Assembly: GCA_028112705.1 (NCBI GenBank)
Contig: JAOGYN010000009.1
Span: 17,483 to 81,482, forward strand
Source of the DNA: GCA-002712045 sp028112705
GTDB lineage: Bacteria; Pseudomonadota; Alphaproteobacteria; Rhodobacterales; Rhodobacteraceae
Length of the DNA: 64,000 nucleotides
Direction of reading: 5' to 3'
Positions 55,106-63,332 of the stretch are shown piece after piece. Every line of letters starts with the position of its first letter. The first letter of the stretch is position 1. The position numbers and the translations under genes are program-made. The notes under the pieces are model-generated. The model was not told the DNA's origin, did not search any database, and saw only the letters and a list, made by a program, of their open reading frames with translations.

Positions 55106-56017
55106 ATGGTGGAAAAAATTACCACTCACCAGTCTGAAGAGGATTTTCGGAATAAAGATATTCTGATTTATGTTAATGGAGAAATAGTACCACGAGATAA
55201 AGCGACTATTAGTGTTTATGATAGTGGTTTTATGTTAGGGGATGGAATATGGGAGGGTCTTAGACTTTATAATGGTAAATGGATTTTTTTAGAAGAACAT
55301 TTAGATCGATTGTTTGAGGCAGCTCTAGCAATAGATCTAAACATCGGTTTAGATCGAAATAAAGTTAGAGGGGCATTAGAAGATACGCGACTGGCGAATG
55401 ACATGTATACAGATGCACATGCACGTCTCATGATAACGCGTGGAACGAAGGCTAAACCGTTTCAGCATCCAAGTTTGTCTCTATCAGGTCCAACAATGGT
55501 TATTATAATGGAGCACTCAAAAGCACTGTCTGCGCGACCAATAAGACTTTCTACAGTTCCTCATATGAGAGGATTACCAATGACTCAGGACCCAAAGCTC
55601 AACTCACATTCAAAATTGAATTGTGTTCTGGCTTGTATAGCGGCAGAAAAAGCGGGTGCTGATGAAGCTTTGATGCTGGACATAAATGGATTTGTTAACA
55701 CAACAAACGCATGCAATTTTTTTATTGTCAGAAATGGAACAGTTTGGACATCCACAGGAGATTATTGTATGAATGGGATAACCCGTCAAAAAGTTATAGA
55801 TGTTTGCCGGGAAAATAATATTTCTGTCAAAGAAAAAAACTTTTCGTTAGTTGAAACATATGGTGCAACTGAAGCTTTTGTTACTGGTACATTTGGTGCA
55901 CAGACGCCTGTACGAGAAATAGATGGACGAATAATTGGAGATGTGGATTTGGGCCCAGTGACAGAGAAAATTCAATTTCTTTATAAAGAACTAATAGAAC
56001 GAGAAACTTTAAAATGA
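55106..56017 (+). CDS. Class IV aminotransferase (branched-chain/D-amino-acid type)
   Basis: About 303 residues of fold-type IV PLP enzyme: MLGDGIWEGLRLYNGKW, LNSHSKLNCVLACIAAEKAG (PLP Lys in HSKLN), GFVNTTNACNFFIVRNG, NGITRQKVIDVCRENNI and VTGTFGAQTPVREIDG. It resembles IlvE, D-alanine transaminase and aminodeoxychorismate lyase, but the window's housekeeping ilvE is at 45.0 kb, so this copy is specialised. ATG 55106 has AAGGA eight bases upstream; in-frame starts at 55064 and 55088 are alternatives. It overlaps the sulfotransferase-like gene by four bases. Confidence 0.82.
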   Translation: MVEKITTHQSEEDFRNKDILIYVNGEIVPRDKATISVYDSGFMLGDGIWEGLRLYNGKWIFLEEHLDRLFEAALAIDLNIGLDRNKVRGALEDTRLANDMYTDAHARLMITRGTKAKPFQHPSLSLSGPTMVIIMEHSKALSARPIRLSTVPHMRGLPMTQDPKLNSHSKLNCVLACIAAEKAGADEALMLDINGFVNTTNACNFFIVRNGTVWTSTGDYCMNGITRQKVIDVCRENNISVKEKNFSLVETYGATEAFVTGTFGAQTPVREIDGRIIGDVDLGPVTEKIQFLYKELIERETLK

Positions 56018-56721
56018 TCTTAGCAGTTTGGTCTGGCCCTCGTAACCTTTCCACAACATTGATGTATAGTTTTGGTTCCAGAACTGATTTCTCTATTTGG
56101 GATGAACCTTACTATGCTGCTTATCTGAAGAAAACAGGACTCAATCATCCAATGCGGAAAGAAATCTTGGAAACGGGTATTCAAGACCCTAAAACTGTTC
56201 AATCAGCTTGTATCAGTAAAAATGGGGAAGGTAGGCCAAATTTTTATCAAAAGCATCAGACTCACCATATGCTTGCTGATTTTGATAGGAGTTGGATAAC
56301 TGATGTTACCAATGTTTTTTTAATAAGGCATCCTGCACGAGTTATATCAAGTTATGAAAAAAAAAGGGAAGATCCAACTTTGGAGGATATCGGATTTAAA
56401 CAGCAAGCAGAGATTTTGGATTTTGTTTGTCAAAAAACTGGTAAAAAACCACCAATAATTGATAGTTACAATGTTCGCAAAAACCCTGAAAAAGAACTTA
56501 GGATATTATGCTCTACAATAGGATTAAGTTATGATCCTAAAATGTTACATTGGCCTTCTGGAGGGCATAAAAACGATGGGGTATGGGCATCTCATTGGTA
56601 TAACTCTGTCTGGAATTCAACAGGCTTTCTGCCTAAAGAAGGGCCATTGCCTAGCCTAACACCTAAGATGCAAGCTCTTTGTGATAAAGCACTACCATTT
56701 TATGAAATGATGTGTATTTGA
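56014..56721 (+). CDS. Sulfotransferase-like P-loop protein
   Basis: A 235-residue protein whose N-terminal WSGPRNLSTTLMYSFGSR matches the PAPS 5'-phosphosulfate-binding loop of sulfotransferases, and whose FLIRHPARVISSYEKKRE matches the 3'-phosphate-binding strand and helix (R-x-P-x-x-x-x-x-S). No signal peptide. Translationally coupled to the class IV aminotransferase (ATGA), so the two probably act on one substrate. I recall plant proteins in which such domains are fused. The substrate is unknown. Confidence 0.7.
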   Translation: MILAVWSGPRNLSTTLMYSFGSRTDFSIWDEPYYAAYLKKTGLNHPMRKEILETGIQDPKTVQSACISKNGEGRPNFYQKHQTHHMLADFDRSWITDVTNVFLIRHPARVISSYEKKREDPTLEDIGFKQQAEILDFVCQKTGKKPPIIDSYNVRKNPEKELRILCSTIGLSYDPKMLHWPSGGHKNDGVWASHWYNSVWNSTGFLPKEGPLPSLTPKMQALCDKALPFYEMMCI

Positions 56722-56751
56722 AATTAAATTTTACCATTTCTATTGTTAATT

Positions 56752-57537
56752 TTAATGACCTTTCCAGACAGGATCACGTTTTTCAGTAAAAGCTTTTGCT
56801 CCTTCTAATTGATCTTCAGAAGAATATAACTGATCAATCGTCTTATACTGTCTCTTAGTTATTTTATTCATTATGTCTTGGAATTTTTTATCTTCTGCGT
56901 CACGCACTACTTCTTTTATAGCCGCATAGACCAGTGGTGGACCACTAACTAATAATCTAGCCATCTCCCAAGCTTCATTTAACAAATCATCGGCTTTTAC
57001 GATTTTATTTAGAAGACCCCAGTTTTTTGCTTCGTTTGTGTCAAACCACCGTCCTGTTAACAATAATTCCATGGCTATGTGATAAGGAATTCGTTTAGGG
57101 ACTCTTGCACTTGCTGCATCTGCAATTGTCCCAGATCGAATCTCGGGTAGTGCAAAAGTGGCATGTTCAGCAGCAATGATTATATCGGCACTAATCGCAA
57201 CTTCCAAACCACCACCACAACAAATACCATTTACTGCTGCAATGATTGGCTTGTTCATGTCACGCATTTCCTGAATGCCACCAAAACCGCCAACACCATA
57301 ATCACCGTCCACCGCATCACCACCAGCGGCTGCTTTTAAGTCCCAACCTGGGCAAAAGAATTTTTTTCCAGCTCCAGTAATAATAGCTACACGTAAATTT
57401 GGATCATCTCTAAAATTTTTAAAAACCTCTCCCATCAATTGACTTGTTTTTAAATCAATCGCATTTGCTTTTGGCCTATTTATTGTAACTTCAAGAATAC
57501 CGTCTTCTTGGTGGGTATTTATTGGTGTGTTGAGCAT
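56752..57537 (-). CDS. Carnitinyl-CoA dehydratase-like crotonase (CaiD family)
   Basis: A 261-residue enoyl-CoA hydratase/isomerase. RPKANAIDLKTSQLMGEVF, DDPNLRVAIITGAGKKFF and PGWDLKAAAGGDA are strikingly like E. coli CaiD, which is also 261 aa and ends in a near-identical TEKRDPVWKG tail. The two glutamates used by hydratases are present in GICCGGGLEVA and FALPEIRSG, but the usual DSGGVLRLPK segment reads DAASARVPK. It starts immediately after the stop of the ADP-forming synthetase gene and is last in the dmdA-like operon. Hydration of crotonobetainyl-CoA or of methylthioacryloyl-CoA (a DmdD-type role) are the main candidates. Confidence 0.82.
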   Translation of the reverse strand: MLNTPINTHQEDGILEVTINRPKANAIDLKTSQLMGEVFKNFRDDPNLRVAIITGAGKKFFCPGWDLKAAAGGDAVDGDYGVGGFGGIQEMRDMNKPIIAAVNGICCGGGLEVAISADIIIAAEHATFALPEIRSGTIADAASARVPKRIPYHIAMELLLTGRWFDTNEAKNWGLLNKIVKADDLLNEAWEMARLLVSGPPLVYAAIKEVVRDAEDKKFQDIMNKITKRQYKTIDQLYSSEDQLEGAKAFTEKRDPVWKGH

Positions 57538-59562
57538 TTAAGATTTCCTTAATAAAATATCTGCGGCAATTGCTTTTTTGCTACCACAAATTAATGGATT
57601 TACTTCAATTTCTTCAATAGAATCTGCATAATTAATCACAAAATTTTGTATGGAAATTATTGATTGGATAATTGCGTCTAAGTTTGCCTTCATTTTACCT
57701 CGATAACCAGAAATTAATTTAAATACTTTTAATTTCTCTAGTGCATTTATTATTTCACATTGTTGTGCTGGTATAATGATTGAAGAGCTATCCTTGATTA
57801 ACTCAGTTAAGGTTCCACCAGCTGCAATACTTAAAATAAAACCATGTGCAGGATCACGTATCACCCCCACCAGTAATTCTACAATATTATCATTTATCAT
57901 TTCTTCAATTAAAAATGAGTTTGCTTTCATTCTTAAGGCTGCATCAAAAACATCTTGTGTTGATGATAAATTCAAGATTACAGCATTTGCTTCTGTTTTG
58001 TGAGCAAACCCCTCTCCTTTTAATACTATGGGGAAACCAATATTATCTGCTTCTTTAGCAGCCTGTTGAGCGGAATTCACTTGAATTGATCTAGGTACTA
58101 ATAACCCAAACTCAGATATGCATTTTTTTGCTTCCCCTTCTGGTATCAATCTAGTTTTTACTAAAGGTGAAGGTTTTAATATTGGAGTAATATTTTTTGG
58201 TAATTTTATTGATGCAGCTTCAGCAGCATAAATTGCTTCCTCAATGCCAAATAATGGTATCACTCCACCCAAAATAAGCTCTTTGGAGAACTCTTCAGGC
58301 AGCAGTTCTGGCAATGTGGCCACAATAGCTACATTTGTACCTGTATTTCTTTTTGATAAAATGGCAGCGTCTACAGCGCATCTCCAGTCGCTTGCATCAC
58401 ATCGATCTGTTCTTGGAAAATCAACAATAAGTAAGGTTAGAGCAATATTAGTATCCATTATTGCGCTCCAAGCTAAAGTCATTGCTTCTGTGTCACGCCA
58501 AATGTAAGTGTGATAATCTAATGGATTTGCTAAAGCAACCATTGGCCCCAATGCGGCCCTAAGGTCTTCTTTCTGGCGTTTATTTAAATCAGGAAAATTT
58601 ACATTAGGTTCAATTGCTAAATCAGCAACCAGCGAAGCTTCACCACCTGAGCAGCTAACTGATGCTAGGTTATTTGAAGATAATGAGCCAACGACATGTA
58701 AAAGTTTCAATGTCTCTAAGAAAATGGGGAGGCTTTTAACTCGAGCTATCCCAAGTCGTTCAAAAAGTGCACTTGCTCCAGCATCATTTCCAGTCAAAGA
58801 AGCGGTATGAGAAATAGTTGCTGCTTGTGCTTGAGTCGATTTTCCAACTTTCAAAGCTACTATTCTTTTACCTAATTCAAGTGCTGTCTTAGCGAGTGTC
58901 TCAAAAGCTAAAAGATCTTTAATGCCCTCAATGTGGACGCCTAGTGCTGTAATGCGATTATCTTTTAGTAATGTAGTGCCTATTTCAGCTAAACTTATTT
59001 GAGCTTGATTTCCTGCTGCAACGATTGCGGCAATTGGAACAGCTCTTTTTTGCATAGTTATATTAATAGCGATATTTGATGATTGAGTTATTATAGCTAC
59101 ACCGCTTTTTACTTTTATTCCACCGTGTTGATCAGGCCAAAGTAGCACACCATCTAAATAATTAATAAACCCATAACAATTTGGTCCCAAGATTGGCATT
59201 GTACTAGCAGCATCTAGCAACCTTCTTTGTAAATTTTCTCCGTCAGAATCTTCAGCTTTTGCCTCTAGAAACCCACTTGCGAAACAAACAGCCCCACCAG
59301 AACCAATTTTTGAAAGCTGAGCTACTATCTCAACTGTCTGAAATCTATTTACTCCAATAAATGCAGCATCAGGTGGGTTTGGTAAGTCTTTAACAGCAGC
59401 GTATGATTTTATCCCACACACTATCTTTTTTTTTGGATGAATTGGCCAAATTGGCCCATCAAATTTAATTTTTTTAAGTTGTTCTATAACAGATTCACAC
59501 CAAGTGCCGCCACCTATGACAGCAATCGAATTTGGTTTGAATAGTCGGTTAAGGTTTTTCAT
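57538..59562 (-). CDS. ADP-forming acyl-CoA synthetase (fused alpha-beta)
   Basis: A 674-residue NDP-forming acetate-CoA ligase-type enzyme. The N-terminal CoA-binding Rossmann domain (about 1-135) includes IAVIGGGTWCESVIEQLKKI and ILGPNCYGFIN. The succinyl-CoA-ligase-like domains (about 150-440) include SNIAINITMQKRAV and SCSGGEASLVADLA. The C-terminal ATP-grasp domain (about 455-674) includes PIVLKGEGFAHKTEANAV and EVNPLICG. It should make an acyl-CoA from acid, CoA and ATP with ADP plus phosphate as products. It lies 20 bases after the acyl-CoA dehydrogenase gene and directly abuts the crotonase, occupying the ligase slot of the operon. Confidence 0.87.
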   Translation of the reverse strand: MKNLNRLFKPNSIAVIGGGTWCESVIEQLKKIKFDGPIWPIHPKKKIVCGIKSYAAVKDLPNPPDAAFIGVNRFQTVEIVAQLSKIGSGGAVCFASGFLEAKAEDSDGENLQRRLLDAASTMPILGPNCYGFINYLDGVLLWPDQHGGIKVKSGVAIITQSSNIAINITMQKRAVPIAAIVAAGNQAQISLAEIGTTLLKDNRITALGVHIEGIKDLLAFETLAKTALELGKRIVALKVGKSTQAQAATISHTASLTGNDAGASALFERLGIARVKSLPIFLETLKLLHVVGSLSSNNLASVSCSGGEASLVADLAIEPNVNFPDLNKRQKEDLRAALGPMVALANPLDYHTYIWRDTEAMTLAWSAIMDTNIALTLLIVDFPRTDRCDASDWRCAVDAAILSKRNTGTNVAIVATLPELLPEEFSKELILGGVIPLFGIEEAIYAAEAASIKLPKNITPILKPSPLVKTRLIPEGEAKKCISEFGLLVPRSIQVNSAQQAAKEADNIGFPIVLKGEGFAHKTEANAVILNLSSTQDVFDAALRMKANSFLIEEMINDNIVELLVGVIRDPAHGFILSIAAGGTLTELIKDSSSIIIPAQQCEIINALEKLKVFKLISGYRGKMKANLDAIIQSIISIQNFVINYADSIEEIEVNPLICGSKKAIAADILLRKS

Positions 59563-59582
59563 TTCTCTATCTTAAAAAATTG

Positions 59583-60743
59583 TTAAGCACCTAAAGGTCT
59601 TAAAAGATCTCTGCTGATGATATGTCTTTGAATTTCTGATGTACCATCCCAAATCCTTTCAACTCTTGCATCTCTCCAGAATCTTTCAAGAGGATAATCA
59701 TCCATGAGCCCCATTCCACCATGAATTTGGATAGTAGTGTCTGTTATTCGTGCAAGCATTTCGGTCGCATAAAGTTTTGCGCTAGCTATTTCACGATTTG
59801 ACGGTAGATTCTTATCTAATCTCTCTGCTGCTGCTAACGTTAAAAGGTCTGCTGCATCAATCTCAGTTATCATATCTGCAATTTGAAAGCTAACACCTTG
59901 AAATTTTCCGATTTTTTGGCCAAATTGCTCTCTTTCAGCTGAATAATTTAATGCATAATCAAAAACTCTTCTCGCTCGACCCACACAATTTGTAGCTACC
60001 GTTAAGCGTGTTGCGTATAGCCAAGTATTCATAACAGCAAAGCCACCGTCAATCTCGCCTAGAACTTGTGACTCAGGAATTCTACAGTCATCAAATTCTA
60101 ATATCATATTTTTGTAACCTCTGTGGCTCACAGATTTGTATCCATCTCTTATAGTGAAGCCCTTAGTCCCTCGGTCAACTAAAAAGGTTGTTATACGCTT
60201 TTTAGGGCCTTTTGGTGTTTGTTCTTCTCCAGTGGCTACAAAGACGATAACAAAATCTGCATGTTCAGCACCACTTATAAAATGTTTGGTGCCATTTATG
60301 ATCCAGTCGCCTCCATTTTTTGTCGCATAGCATTTCATTCCACGGACATCTGAACCTGCATTTGGTTCTGTCATGGCGAGTGCATCCATTTTTTCACCCC
60401 TCACAGCGGGAAGAAGGTAACGTTCTTTTTGCTCTGAATTGCATGCCATTAAAATGTTTTGAGGTCGTCCAAAAAAATGACATAGAGCCATGGATCCTCG
60501 ACCAAGTTCTCGCTCAACCAATGTGAACTCCTTATGATTTAAACCGGCTCCTCCAACTTCTTCTGGGAAATTACATGCATAAAACCCCAATTCGAGTGTT
60601 TTTCTCTTTATGTCCTGCGCAATTTCTTTGGGGACTGAACCAGTTTTTTCAACCAACTCTTCATGAGGGTATATTTCATTTTCAACAAATGATCTTACTG
60701 TTGATGCGATCATTTCTTGTTCTTCATTTAAACCATATTGCAT
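59583..60743 (-). CDS. Acyl-CoA dehydrogenase of the dmdA-like operon
   Basis: A 386-residue FAD enzyme of normal acyl-CoA dehydrogenase length: ALAMTEPNAGSDV (FAD/substrate strand), FISGAEHADFVIVFVATGEE, YSAEREQFGQKIGKFQGVSFQ, IQIHGGMGLMDDYPLERFWRD, and the catalytic glutamate region IWDGTSEIQRHIISRDLL. It oxidises an acyl-CoA to enoyl-CoA and passes electrons to ETF and ETF-QO. It is much shorter than classical DmdC (about 590 aa as I recall). It starts 19 bases after the dmdA-like stop with an AGGA ribosome site. Confidence 0.88.
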   Translation of the reverse strand: MQYGLNEEQEMIASTVRSFVENEIYPHEELVEKTGSVPKEIAQDIKRKTLELGFYACNFPEEVGGAGLNHKEFTLVERELGRGSMALCHFFGRPQNILMACNSEQKERYLLPAVRGEKMDALAMTEPNAGSDVRGMKCYATKNGGDWIINGTKHFISGAEHADFVIVFVATGEEQTPKGPKKRITTFLVDRGTKGFTIRDGYKSVSHRGYKNMILEFDDCRIPESQVLGEIDGGFAVMNTWLYATRLTVATNCVGRARRVFDYALNYSAEREQFGQKIGKFQGVSFQIADMITEIDAADLLTLAAAERLDKNLPSNREIASAKLYATEMLARITDTTIQIHGGMGLMDDYPLERFWRDARVERIWDGTSEIQRHIISRDLLRPLGA

Positions 60744-60762
60744 TTAATTGATCCTCGATTTT

Positions 60763-61875
60763 TTATAAAAATGGTAAATCTACAAATTCACAATTAACAT
60801 CACCATTATTAGTTCTTACTATAGCATTTTCGCCAATTTTGACATTAATATTAATTAACCCTAGTCCAATATTTTTTTTCAGTCGACGAGACCATACGCC
60901 ACTTGTCATCGATCCTACTGATTTACCATTCTGCGTGATATCCAACCATTCTGCTACAACACCTGATGGTGTATCACCATCTAATATTACCCCAATCTGA
61001 TGACGTTTTGGCCCCTCAGCAGCAATTTTCCTAAGGGCTTTGATCCCAATAGTATCATTTGGAACTTCTAAATTAATATAATTTCCCATACGAATTTCAA
61101 AAGGGTTAGTCTGATCATCAGTATCTGAGCCATACGATAACAAACCGCTTTCAATACGTTCGCTCATATTTGGGTTCCCTGGTCCAATATCCCAAGATTT
61201 TCCTGCTTCTTTAACAATATTCCAAAGCGCCAATGCTTTAGTATTGTCCATGAGATATAACTCAAAACCTCCTTGCTTAGACCAACCTGATCTTGCTACT
61301 TGCAAAGGAATTCCCTTAATTTCTGTTTCTTTAAACCAAAAGTATTTAAGATCTCGGACCCAATCACCAAAAATACTGGCTATAACATCTTCTGCTTTTG
61401 GACCCTGTACAGCCAAGGGAGAAACATCGGCCTCAAACACATTTACATTTAAGCCTCTCTCAGCTGCAATAGCTCTTGAAAATAATACTATGTTGTTGTC
61501 TGCTATTGATAGCCAAAAACGGGTTTCTGAAAGTTTTAATAATATGGGATCATTGATAATTACGCCATCATGATTGCATAGAGCAACATATTTTCCTTGT
61601 CCCTCCCGGCATTTAGTTAAGTCGCGTGGACAAAGAATTTGTGCTAATTTACTTGCATCCGGACCATTTAACTCAACTTGACGTTCAACAGCAACGTCCC
61701 ACATCGAAACTCCGTTTATTATTCTCCAATACTCCTCTTCAGGATGTCCAAAGCCGGTCGGCATCAACATATTATTATATGGATAAAAGCCTGTTACACC
61801 TTCGCTTACTGTGGCTTCAAAAAAAGGTGACCTTCTTAGGCGTGTGGTAGGGCTGATTTCAAATTTATTTTTCAT
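60763..61875 (-). CDS. dmdA: DMSP demethylase-like, tetrahydrofolate-dependent (GcvT family)
   Basis: A 370-residue GcvT-fold protein matching the DmdA type in length and in the N-terminal RLRRSPFFEATVSEGV, the conserved WDVAVERQVELNGPDA, LAVQGPKAEDVIASIFGDWV, ARSGWSKQGGFELYL and ESGLLSYGSD segments. DmdA moves one methyl group of dimethylsulfoniopropionate to tetrahydrofolate, giving methylmercaptopropionate and 5-methyl-THF in the cytosol. It is first in a four-gene minus-strand operon with an acyl-CoA dehydrogenase, a CoA ligase and a crotonase. The GcvT family includes look-alikes acting on other methyl donors, so substrate is likely but not certain. Confidence 0.75.
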   Translation of the reverse strand: MKNKFEISPTTRLRRSPFFEATVSEGVTGFYPYNNMLMPTGFGHPEEEYWRIINGVSMWDVAVERQVELNGPDASKLAQILCPRDLTKCREGQGKYVALCNHDGVIINDPILLKLSETRFWLSIADNNIVLFSRAIAAERGLNVNVFEADVSPLAVQGPKAEDVIASIFGDWVRDLKYFWFKETEIKGIPLQVARSGWSKQGGFELYLMDNTKALALWNIVKEAGKSWDIGPGNPNMSERIESGLLSYGSDTDDQTNPFEIRMGNYINLEVPNDTIGIKALRKIAAEGPKRHQIGVILDGDTPSGVVAEWLDITQNGKSVGSMTSGVWSRRLKKNIGLGLININVKIGENAIVRTNNGDVNCEFVDLPFL

Positions 61876-61969
61876 TAATAGGTTCTCTTAATTTGATCTG
61901 AGGTTATATTTTACATTACTTAGGTAATTAAAATAAAAATTTTCAATGTCAATTTAGAAATGATATTTT

Positions 61970-62833
61970 TTAATTTTTAACGTTTCTAGATATTTGAACA
62001 ATTATTATTCCAACTGAGACTACTATTACTCCAATGTAATCAGATAGGCCTATGCTTTCTTTTAAAATTATATATGCAATTAAAACTCCAAAAAAAGGAT
62101 TTAGAAAATGGTAAGTAGCACCTTTTACAGCACCAACTTTAGAAACTAAAACAAACCAAACCCAAGTAGCTAACAAACCTGGTATTAGGGTTGTATAAAA
62201 GAATGCAATGATAAGTTTAAAAGACCAAGCTATGTTTATTTCCTCTAATAACAGAGCAAATGGGAGTAAGGCTATGCTACCAATTATCATTTGATAACCA
62301 ACAATGATCCACAAATTTCCTCCTGAGGTAGCATTTTTTACGGAAAGTGTTGCTATTGCAAGTGATATAGCTCCCAAAACACACAAGCTGATTGCACCTA
62401 AGTCATTGATATTTTGTATACGGGTATTCATAATTATGAGAACACCAATGAAACCCAAAACTAAGCCAAAAATTGCTAAGGGTTTGAGCCTGTCCCTGAA
62501 TATAATCCACCCTAAAAAGGCAACGATTAATGGCATTGTGCTCGCAATTATGGCAGCAACAGATGCCTCAATTCTTTGCACAGCAATGAAATTTAATCCT
62601 AAATATATCGAGTTTTGGCATATACCAAAAATAACAGTGGCTTTCCATTGGGAGCTTGTAAGTTTCAACGATTGCCCCAACAGCCATCCTATCCCAATAG
62701 CTAATAAACCTGATACCAAAAATCTAAGTGATAAAGCTGAAAGTGGAGGTGCTGAACTAACAATTATTTTTGCTGAGGTAAATGCGCTTGACCACATTAA
62801 TGCAAAGGTTATTCCCAATATGAGTACACGCAA
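61970..62833 (-). CDS. DMT superfamily (EamA) transporter
   Basis: About 287 residues with ten hydrophobic helices in two EamA repeats (FALMWSSAFTSAKIIVS at the start and FLNPFFGVLIAYIILKESIG in the second repeat). The TTG at 62833 is preferred because AAGGG lies eight bases upstream; a TTG at 62851 lies in the HU terminator. Substrate unknown. It is the last gene before the dmdA-like operon on the same strand, 94 bases apart. Confidence 0.75.
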   Translation of the reverse strand: MRVLILGITFALMWSSAFTSAKIIVSSAPPLSALSLRFLVSGLLAIGIGWLLGQSLKLTSSQWKATVIFGICQNSIYLGLNFIAVQRIEASVAAIIASTMPLIVAFLGWIIFRDRLKPLAIFGLVLGFIGVLIIMNTRIQNINDLGAISLCVLGAISLAIATLSVKNATSGGNLWIIVGYQMIIGSIALLPFALLLEEINIAWSFKLIIAFFYTTLIPGLLATWVWFVLVSKVGAVKGATYHFLNPFFGVLIAYIILKESIGLSDYIGVIVVSVGIIIVQISRNVKN

Positions 62834-62849
62834 TATATATAGACCCTTC

Positions 62850-62884
62850 AAAATAAAAGAGGTCGCTTTTTGAGCGACCTCTTT
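62850..62884 (-). terminator. Intrinsic terminator of the HU gene
   Basis: A perfect 12-bp stem (AAAGAGGTCGCT 62856-62867 with AGCGACCTCTTT 62873-62884) with a five-base loop. On the minus strand it is followed by TTATTTT. It lies about 37 bases after the HU stop and just upstream of the DMT transporter start. Confidence 0.9.
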
Positions 62885-62920
62885 AGAAAATTATTAAATT
62901 CTGACTTAGTAGATAAAAAA

Positions 62921-63211
62921 TTAGCTGTTTACACTATCTTTTAGTGCTTTGGCTATTGTCATTTTAACAACTTTGTCTGCATCTTTATGCATTTGTTCGC
63001 CAGTAGCAGGGTTTCGAACCATTCTTGCTGGACGCTCGCGACAATAGATTTTACCAACGCCAGGAAGCGTCACTGCGCCTCCACCGGATACTTCACTAGT
63101 TATTAGTGCACATAAACCCTCTAATGATGCTCCTGCTGATTTCTTATCTGAACCTGTTGCTTCCGCTAATGCGGCGATTAACTGCGATTTTGTCATAGGC
63201 TTCTGTGCCAT
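62921..63211 (-). CDS. HU-family DNA-binding protein
   Basis: A 96-residue HU/IHF-fold protein: MTKSQLIAALAEATGSDKKS (dimer helices), VTLPGVGKIYCRERPARMVR and NPATGEQMH (the arm tip Pro that intercalates in DNA). The frame extends to 63289, but ATG 63211 has AAGGAG seven bases upstream. Nucleoid-associated; it bends DNA as a dimer. Followed by a strong terminator. Confidence 0.92.
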   Translation of the reverse strand: MAQKPMTKSQLIAALAEATGSDKKSAGASLEGLCALITSEVSGGGAVTLPGVGKIYCRERPARMVRNPATGEQMHKDADKVVKMTIAKALKDSVNS

Positions 63212-63332
63212 ATAGCTGCTCCTTAAAAATTTTGCCCTGAAACTAGGGTCGTTAAAATATAGTAAATCCGAATTAATTATCTCGTACAATAATTTGTATG
63301 CTTAGATATCAATTAAATAAAGAGTTATTTTG

